A DNA stretch of 64,000 bases from Psychroflexus montanilacus (lineage in GTDB: Bacteria > Bacteroidota > Bacteroidia > Flavobacteriales > Flavobacteriaceae). Each line of letters starts with the position of its first letter. Position 1 is the stretch's first letter. The translations under genes were made by a program, and so were the position numbers. Below are positions 58,435 to 64,000 of the stretch, piece after piece. The DNA is taken from positions 248,001-312,000 of the forward strand of contig NZ_JAIQZC010000003.1 of NCBI RefSeq assembly GCF_020164535.1, given 5' to 3'. The notes under the pieces are model-generated. The model ran no database searches. It was not told the DNA's origin and was given only the letters and a program-made list of their open reading frames with translations.

Positions 58435-60738
58435 TTGAAAATTCAACATTTTTTAGGCTTACTCTTTTGTATATTGGTGTTGAACGTTCAAGCTCAATCA
58501 CCTGTAACGGGCAAAATTGTCGAAGATACGAGTGGAGAAAGTTTTATTGCTAACGCTGTCCTGATCACCAATCAACAGCGTTATTTTTTTTCCAACTATA
58601 AAGGAGAATTTACAATCACTCTGCAGGAAGGCGAAGTGGTGCAACAGATTGTTTCCAGAGGTCACGAATCAGTAACTTCCTTTCAAGATGTCTCTATTAT
58701 AAAGATGACTCCTAAACCTTTGGATGACTCCTCCAGAGTAGGCGATGATGAAATTGACCTCATTGCCGAAAATCAGGTAATTCCTTCTAATTTCAGTTTT
58801 AAAAGTTTAAGTAAAACCTCTATTACCAATTCCAAATCGGATTTTGTATTGAGGAAAGCTATTGATTTGAGACTAACAAACAAAGAAGGACTTCAGCAAA
58901 AATTAGATGCTGTCAGTGTAGACGGCCTTTCTGAAGTAGTTCCCAAGATGGTAAATAAGGATATCTACTCATTCAATTGGTTTCAAACCTTCATTGAGAT
59001 TTTTGACGAAAGATTTATTTCACCCTTCAATAAATTAAATGCTATTAATTACGAGTTTTATTCAATTTTTGAAAATTCCGATACCAAAATTATTGGCTTT
59101 GAACCCTTACTAAAGGGCTTTCAAAGGTCATTCCAAGGGGTATTGATTCTAGACAAGTCAACATCTAAATTTAAAAGAATTCAGGCAACTTTGGATGCTG
59201 ATTTTCGACTTAACCTAGTCACTACTTTCGATCTTGAAACTGGTTTACCTGAAAAAACAGATCTTGGTATTTACCCAGGAACTGGAGGCATCAAACTATC
59301 TTTTTTTGGTGGAGGAATGTCTTTTGGAAGAATTCAGAAAAAAAATCCAGATGGAGAAGAAGCTGAGCTTCATCATCAGCAGGTATATTATGATAATAAG
59401 GCAAATGATACAATTTCTCCATTTCCTAAGTCCTTGAGTAAAATCCTAGAAAATAAAAATGAAATCATCTCCGAAGAGTTTTGGTCAAACTTTGATTATC
59501 CTTTTATCAAAGAAAAGAGAGAAAATGTTGAGGAGTTAAAGGCATATATTGAAGAGGAAAATATAGAAAACAGGGTAAAGAGGATTTCAGCCTTTGATGC
59601 TGGTTACTTTCCAATAAGTATATTTGATGTTGATCTTACCCGATTATTTAAGGCAAACAATTATGAAGGCTTACGTTTAGGGTTGGGAGTAATTACCAAT
59701 CAGTCTTTCTCAGAAAAATTCCGACTTGGTGCTTTCACAGCCTATGGTACTCAGGATACTAATTTCAAATATGGATTTAACGGCGGTATGTTGTTAGATT
59801 CTGATACCGGAACTTGGCTAAATGCATTCTATGACAATGATATTGAAGAAGTGGGGATGAATAATTACCTCACAGATCAGCGCGTATATACCTTGTTTGA
59901 GCCTCGGCTAGTCAATATCACTTTTTTTTATAAATATGAAAAGTATGGCTTGAGCCTTCAGCATAATTTTACTCCTCAGTTGATTTCTGAATTCAAGGTT
60001 GATAAAAATAGAATTTCACAAACCCGTGATTATGCTTTCTTAAATGACGGAAACTTGTTTGAGAATTATGACCTGACCTCTGCTACTTTTGGATTGAGAT
60101 GGACACCAAACTATAGTTACTCCAAGGTTGGAAAAAGGATTTATGTCAATAATGCATTCACGCCTGTTGTTTCGGCTCAGGTGAGTCAAAGTTTTGAAGG
60201 CGTATTGGATGGTGATTTTAGTTTTACCAAACTCAGCGCTAAGGTGGATTATGACTTTTCACATAGCTGGGGGAGTTTTTCGAGTATAGAGCTAGGTGGA
60301 GATCTAGGTTTTGGAGACATACCATTGATGCATACCTTTCATTCTTTTCCCAACAGTCCTAACAAAGAAGGTGTTTTTAACAGATTTTCTGTGGCAGGTG
60401 TCAAAAGTTTTGAAACCATGTATTTCAATGAATTTTTTAGTACCAAATTAGCAACTTTACATCTTAAGCACAGACTAGCTCCTTTTAAACTATCCAACAC
60501 AATACAGCCAGAGCTTGTCCTGATTTCCAGGTACGCTATCGGTGATTTTGAAAATCCTGAAAACCATCAAAATATAGCTTTTAATACCTTATCTCAAGGT
60601 TACAACGAAGCTGGATTTGAGCTTAATAAGTTGTTTTTTGGGTTTGGACTTAGCTTCGCCTACAGGTACGGTGCCTATCACTTACCCAATCTGGAGGACA
60701 ATATTTCCTTCAAATTCACTTTTTACCTAAAGCTTTAA
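58435..60738 (+). CDS. DUF5686 / carboxypeptidase-regulatory-domain outer-membrane protein
   Basis: A 767-residue protein starting at TTG (58435); no ATG fits, and the TTG directly opens a good signal peptide (MKIQHFLGLLFCILVLNVQAQ). Residues about 22-95 form a carboxypeptidase-regulatory-like beta-sandwich (VTGKIVEDTSGESF). The middle and C-terminal parts match DUF5686, a long outer-membrane protein family of Bacteroidota: FNKLNAINYEFYSIFEN, the LRLGLGVITNQSF region and a barrel-like ending FKFTFYLKL. The function is unknown. It is 32 bases past frr and may be read from the same promoter. Confidence 0.85.
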   Translation: MKIQHFLGLLFCILVLNVQAQSPVTGKIVEDTSGESFIANAVLITNQQRYFFSNYKGEFTITLQEGEVVQQIVSRGHESVTSFQDVSIIKMTPKPLDDSSRVGDDEIDLIAENQVIPSNFSFKSLSKTSITNSKSDFVLRKAIDLRLTNKEGLQQKLDAVSVDGLSEVVPKMVNKDIYSFNWFQTFIEIFDERFISPFNKLNAINYEFYSIFENSDTKIIGFEPLLKGFQRSFQGVLILDKSTSKFKRIQATLDADFRLNLVTTFDLETGLPEKTDLGIYPGTGGIKLSFFGGGMSFGRIQKKNPDGEEAELHHQQVYYDNKANDTISPFPKSLSKILENKNEIISEEFWSNFDYPFIKEKRENVEELKAYIEEENIENRVKRISAFDAGYFPISIFDVDLTRLFKANNYEGLRLGLGVITNQSFSEKFRLGAFTAYGTQDTNFKYGFNGGMLLDSDTGTWLNAFYDNDIEEVGMNNYLTDQRVYTLFEPRLVNITFFYKYEKYGLSLQHNFTPQLISEFKVDKNRISQTRDYAFLNDGNLFENYDLTSATFGLRWTPNYSYSKVGKRIYVNNAFTPVVSAQVSQSFEGVLDGDFSFTKLSAKVDYDFSHSWGSFSSIELGGDLGFGDIPLMHTFHSFPNSPNKEGVFNRFSVAGVKSFETMYFNEFFSTKLATLHLKHRLAPFKLSNTIQPELVLISRYAIGDFENPENHQNIAFNTLSQGYNEAGFELNKLFFGFGLSFAYRYGAYHLPNLEDNISFKFTFYLKL

Positions 60739-60769
60739 AAATTAAAAACAGCAAACAAGTTTGATTTTT

Positions 60770-60777
60770 TACATTTG
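60770..60777 (+). promoter_or_regulatory. -7 box of the RND/MMPL exporter gene
   Basis: TACATTTG followed by C, 20 bases before the ATG at 60797. Confidence 0.55.
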
Positions 60778-60796
60778 CAAATTCATATATTACTAA

Positions 60797-63193
60797 ATGC
60801 AAAAGGTTTTTAGCTTCGGATTTTGGAATTTCATTGCCAGCAGAATTTTAAGAAACAGAATACCTATCATTTTGATTCTGATAGGTATAACAGTGTTTCT
60901 AGGTTTCCAATGGAAAAACATGCAGTTTTCTTTTACAGAGGCCAATTTACTTCCAGACGATGCTCCCATCAATAAGCAGTACGCAGATTTTGAGGAGAAA
61001 TTTGGATCTGACGGGAATGTCATCATGCTGGCGACAGATGATGAGGACTTGTTTACTCCCAAAAATTTTAAAGCCTGGCAAAAATTAGCCGACACCCTAT
61101 CTACTTTCCCCGAAATTAAATCTGTAATTGGGATTCATAATTTGCAAAAACTAGAAAAACGCGAAGATCCTAAGCGTTTTGAAATGCAGCCTATACTAGA
61201 GAGCGATGCTATTTCTGAAAAACAGATAGAAGCTTACGGTGAAAATCTTTTTACAGATTATCCGTTTTATGACGGATTGATTTTTAACTCTGAAACAAAA
61301 ACTGTCCAGACGGTTGCTTACATGCAGGACAGTATTGTCAATGCTAAGGGCCGAAAGATTTTTGTCATGGAGAAGTTTGTGCCGCTGATTGAGTCTTTCA
61401 AGGATGAAAATTCTATTGAGATTCATGTCTCGGGGATGCCATACATCAGAACTTTAAATTCTCAAAACATCGTCGATGAAATCCAGTGGTTTGTTCTCTC
61501 TGCCTTGCTTGTGACCTCATTTATCTTCTTTTTCTTTTTCAGGTCGTTTAGGGCAACGCTCATTTCTATGCTTACGGTAATTATTGGCGTGATGTGGGCT
61601 TTTGGATTTATCGGCTTATTAGGTTTTGAAATCACTGTGCTAACAGCTGTCATTCCACCGCTAATCATTATTATAGGAATTCCTAACTGTATCTTCCTCA
61701 TCAATAAATACCAGCATGAAATCAAGCAGCATGGTAATCAGGCGAAATCTTTACAGCGGGTTATTACTAAAATTGGTAATGCGACTTTAATGACCAATGT
61801 GACCACTGCTTCAGGCTTTGCTACTTTTATCTTTACTCAAAGTGAACTGCTCAAGGAGTTTGGTATTCTGGCATCGATCAATATCATTGCTATTTTTATT
61901 TTGAGTTTATTGATTATTCCTATCATCTATAGTTATTTGCCGCGCCCTCAGGACAAGCATTTAAGGCATCTTGGGAAACAATGGATAGAAGGTTTTGTAG
62001 AGTGGATTGTAAAGATGGTTAAGCATAGAAGAGTTACTATTTATTTCACTTCGGTTGCTGTACTTGGATTAAGTATTATTGGAATCTTTAATATTAAGAT
62101 TTCAGGAAGCCTGCTGGAAGATATGCCTCAAAGTGCAGACTTCTTTCAGGACATTAAGTTTTTTGAAGACAAATTTGATGGAGTACTACCGCTGGAAATC
62201 ATGATTGATACCAAACGACAAAATGGAGTCACTAAGCTTTCTACTCTAAAGAAAATGGACGAATTGAAAAGTGAAATCAATGAGATTGAAGAACTATCCC
62301 CACCGCTTTCAGTCGTGAATCTGGCTAAATATGCCAAGCAGGCTTTTTATAATAACAATCCAAAATATTACCAATTACCGACTTCTCAGGAGCAAACCTT
62401 CATGTCACCCTACATAAAAAGTATGGATAATATGGAAAACGGAATTTCATCCTATGTCGATTCTACAGGACAATTTGCAAGGATGACCATGTTCATGAAA
62501 GATGTTACCACCGAAGAAATTTCTAGAATTGAAGCCAAATTGCTTCCGGAAATTGACAAAATCTTTCCCAAAGAGCGTTTTGAAGTGACGATGACAGGAA
62601 AAGCTTTGGTGTATCAAAAAGGTACACACTACCTGGTAGATAACCTTATATTGTCTTTATCTCTTGCGATTATTCTTATCGCTTTATTTATGGCGTGGAT
62701 GTTTCGATCGTTTAGAATGATTTTGATCTCGCTTATTCCTAATTTACTACCGCTCTTGATGACTGCTGGGATGATGGGTTTTATTGGTGTTCCCATCAAA
62801 CCTTCAACCATTTTGGTCTTTAGTATCGCCTTTGGAATAAGTGTGGATGATACCATTCATTTTCTCGCCAAATACAGGCAGGAGCTCAAAGCCAACCACT
62901 GGAAAATTAAGCGCTCGGTGTATCCTGCCTTGAGAGAAACCACAGTAAGTATGTTCTACACCTCCATTGTGTTGTTCTTTGGATTTTCAGTCTTTATGAT
63001 TTCAAGTTTTGGGGGAACTGTTGCCTTGGGTGGCCTGGTGTCGGCAACTTTATTATTTGCCATGCTGGCGAATTTATTGTTGCTTCCTTCCCTGTTGCTG
63101 TCTTTAGAACGAAGCATTGCTAACCACAAAACCATGAAAGAGCCTCAAATTAAGATTATTGACACGGATGATGATGAAAATGAGAAATCATGA
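60797..63193 (+). CDS. RND/MMPL-family exporter
   Basis: A 798-residue inner-membrane transporter with duplicated halves: helix at about 16-36, a first periplasmic loop, a block of five helices (about 225-375), a helix near 415, a second periplasmic loop, and a final block (about 610-780) ending LLLLPSLLLSLERS. The sterol-sensing-like FSIAFGISVDDTIHFLAKYR (about 675-694), with Asp residues in the membrane, is the proton-relay segment of the family. It is proton-driven and probably exports lipids or other hydrophobic molecules. Overlaps the methyltransferase gene by 4 bases (ATGA). Confidence 0.88.
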   Translation: MQKVFSFGFWNFIASRILRNRIPIILILIGITVFLGFQWKNMQFSFTEANLLPDDAPINKQYADFEEKFGSDGNVIMLATDDEDLFTPKNFKAWQKLADTLSTFPEIKSVIGIHNLQKLEKREDPKRFEMQPILESDAISEKQIEAYGENLFTDYPFYDGLIFNSETKTVQTVAYMQDSIVNAKGRKIFVMEKFVPLIESFKDENSIEIHVSGMPYIRTLNSQNIVDEIQWFVLSALLVTSFIFFFFFRSFRATLISMLTVIIGVMWAFGFIGLLGFEITVLTAVIPPLIIIIGIPNCIFLINKYQHEIKQHGNQAKSLQRVITKIGNATLMTNVTTASGFATFIFTQSELLKEFGILASINIIAIFILSLLIIPIIYSYLPRPQDKHLRHLGKQWIEGFVEWIVKMVKHRRVTIYFTSVAVLGLSIIGIFNIKISGSLLEDMPQSADFFQDIKFFEDKFDGVLPLEIMIDTKRQNGVTKLSTLKKMDELKSEINEIEELSPPLSVVNLAKYAKQAFYNNNPKYYQLPTSQEQTFMSPYIKSMDNMENGISSYVDSTGQFARMTMFMKDVTTEEISRIEAKLLPEIDKIFPKERFEVTMTGKALVYQKGTHYLVDNLILSLSLAIILIALFMAWMFRSFRMILISLIPNLLPLLMTAGMMGFIGVPIKPSTILVFSIAFGISVDDTIHFLAKYRQELKANHWKIKRSVYPALRETTVSMFYTSIVLFFGFSVFMISSFGGTVALGGLVSATLLFAMLANLLLLPSLLLSLERSIANHKTMKEPQIKIIDTDDDENEKS

Positions 63194-63915
63194 AAAAAGA
63201 AGTCTTTCGGTTCAAAGAATTTGAGGTAAAGCATTCCCAGTCGGCGATGAAGATTGGAACGGACGCAGTCTTGCTAGGCGCCTGGGCTTCTGTTGATGAG
63301 AAGGTGAACTCCATTCTAGATGTTGGTGCAGGTACTGGAATTTTGGCTTTACAGCTTGCTCAGCGATCTTATGCTGAAACCATTGATGCGGTGGAAATTG
63401 ATCCAGATGCGTTTGAAGAATGCGTAAGCAATTTTGAAAACAGTCCCTGGGGAGATCGCTTGTTTTGCTATCACGCCAGCTTTACCGAATTTTATACTGA
63501 AATGGATGAGACCTACGATTTGATCATCTCAAACCCTCCTTTTTTTGCAGAACAGCCGAAGTTCGACATCCAAAATACATCGCGAGAAAAAGCCAGATTT
63601 CAGGAACACTTGAGCTTTGAAGATTTACTGCTCGGTGTTTCCATCATGTTGTCTGCCAATGGATGCTTTAGTGTTATTCTTCCCTTTTCTGAGCAGGAGA
63701 AGTTCATTTCAGTGGCCAGCGACTACCAGCTCTACCCATCTAGTATCTTGCATGTAAGAGGTCAACCCACTTCCCCGATTAAGCGAACTCTGCTCAACTT
63801 CAGAAGAAATAAAACAGACAGTATCTCAAAAGAGGAGCTTACAATTGAGCATTCCAGGCATGAATATACACAAGAATACATGGATTTGGTAAAGGATTTC
63901 TATTTAAAGATGTGA
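63190..63915 (+). CDS. trmN6: tRNA1(Val) (adenine-N6)-methyltransferase family protein
   Basis: A 241-residue class I SAM methyltransferase: FRFKEFEVKHSQSAMKIGTD at the start, the SAM site ILDVGAGTGILALQLAQ (about 43-59) and the N6-adenine motif NPPFF (about 115-119). It is the YfiC/TrmN6 family, which methylates A37 of tRNA-Val(cmo5UAC) in E. coli; the matching tRNA-Val(TAC) gene is elsewhere in the same window. It overlaps the exporter gene by 4 bases. Confidence 0.85.
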   Translation: MKKEVFRFKEFEVKHSQSAMKIGTDAVLLGAWASVDEKVNSILDVGAGTGILALQLAQRSYAETIDAVEIDPDAFEECVSNFENSPWGDRLFCYHASFTEFYTEMDETYDLIISNPPFFAEQPKFDIQNTSREKARFQEHLSFEDLLLGVSIMLSANGCFSVILPFSEQEKFISVASDYQLYPSSILHVRGQPTSPIKRTLLNFRRNKTDSISKEELTIEHSRHEYTQEYMDLVKDFYLKM

Positions 63916-64000
63916 TTTTTTAAGATTTAAGCAAAATAATAACAAAGCTTCACAGAAGTTAAGTCTTGTATTCGTTAAATTTGTAGGTAAGAATATACAG
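63916..64000. other. Right-edge intergenic sequence with a promoter-like box
   Basis: AT-rich; a TAAATTTG box at 63976-63983 suggests that a further plus-strand gene starts just beyond the window. No coding sequence is visible in the remaining bases. Confidence 0.35.

Overview
The window is AT-rich chromosomal DNA from a member of the Flavobacteriaceae (Bacteroidota). The support is: TAnnTTTG-type -7 promoter boxes just upstream of many genes; a type IX secretion (T9SS) sorting-domain protein; TonB-dependent receptor and carboxypeptidase-regulatory-domain proteins; families largely confined to this phylum (DUF3098, DUF4301, DUF4837, DUF5686, DUF2490, HEIGH metalloprotease); and no genome-encoded CCA on the tRNAs. 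A marine or halotolerant genus such as Psychroflexus is possible, but the genus is not established. I see no prophage, insertion sequence, rRNA operon or CRISPR array.

Layout. 0-1.3 kb: envelope genes uppP-DUF3098-ftsX on the minus strand. 1.3-8.2 kb: a structured GC-richer intergenic element, a small secreted protein, then leuS and polA converging on a perfect palindrome. 8.2-9.7 kb: a 1.4 kb gene-free tract with five hairpin repeats. 9.7-20.1 kb: metallophosphoesterase, VOC protein, DUF885 peptidase lipoprotein, small outer-membrane proteins, HEIGH metalloprotease, a flavin disulfide reductase-like enzyme and a T9SS cargo protein. 20.4-20.7 kb: two valine tRNAs on the minus strand, with an interrupted copy of a tRNA 5' end between them. 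20.8-26.4 kb (minus): exbB-exbD-tonB-like-folC, glutamate dehydrogenase family, anmK. 26.6-31.2 kb (plus): acyl-CoA dehydrogenase, then a tightly overlapping set (thiamine-binding protein, PnuC-family transporter, NadR-like ATPase, DUF4301, arfB). 31.3-35.0 kb (minus): FAD oxidoreductase and ppc. 35.2-37.8 kb: a TPP riboswitch with terminator in front of a TonB-dependent receptor.

37.9-45.3 kb: a 52-codon DUF1328 gene, a DUF4837 lipoprotein, a DUF4304-like protein, a beta-barrel protein, and an rluB-MORN-DUF2490-MORN run. 45.5-51.2 kb: polyamine genes (arginine decarboxylase, agmatinase, deoxyhypusine-synthase-like) interrupted by a four-helix-bundle/IVP gene with purine-rich flanks, then a GNAT-nitrilase fusion. 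51.3-54.1 kb: a metzincin-type protease, a c-type cytochrome-like lipoprotein, a YugP-like peptidase and a lipoprotein. 54.2-58.4 kb: translation genes rplM-rpsI, rpsB, tsf, pyrH-frr. 58.4-63.9 kb: DUF5686 protein, an RND/MMPL exporter and a tRNA1(Val) methyltransferase.

Functional links. Arginine decarboxylase plus agmatinase would give putrescine, and the DHS-like enzyme could turn it into homospermidine, a polyamine common in this family. The riboswitch-controlled receptor and the thiamine-binding/PnuC/NadR-like set look like separate parts of thiamine (or nicotinamide riboside) salvage. Most novel-looking: the 88-nt twin-hairpin insertion splitting a duplicated tRNA-Val 5' end, the IVP-like element inside the polyamine cluster, the AT-rich insert in LeuRS, and the DHS-like protein that lacks the lysine of classical DHS.
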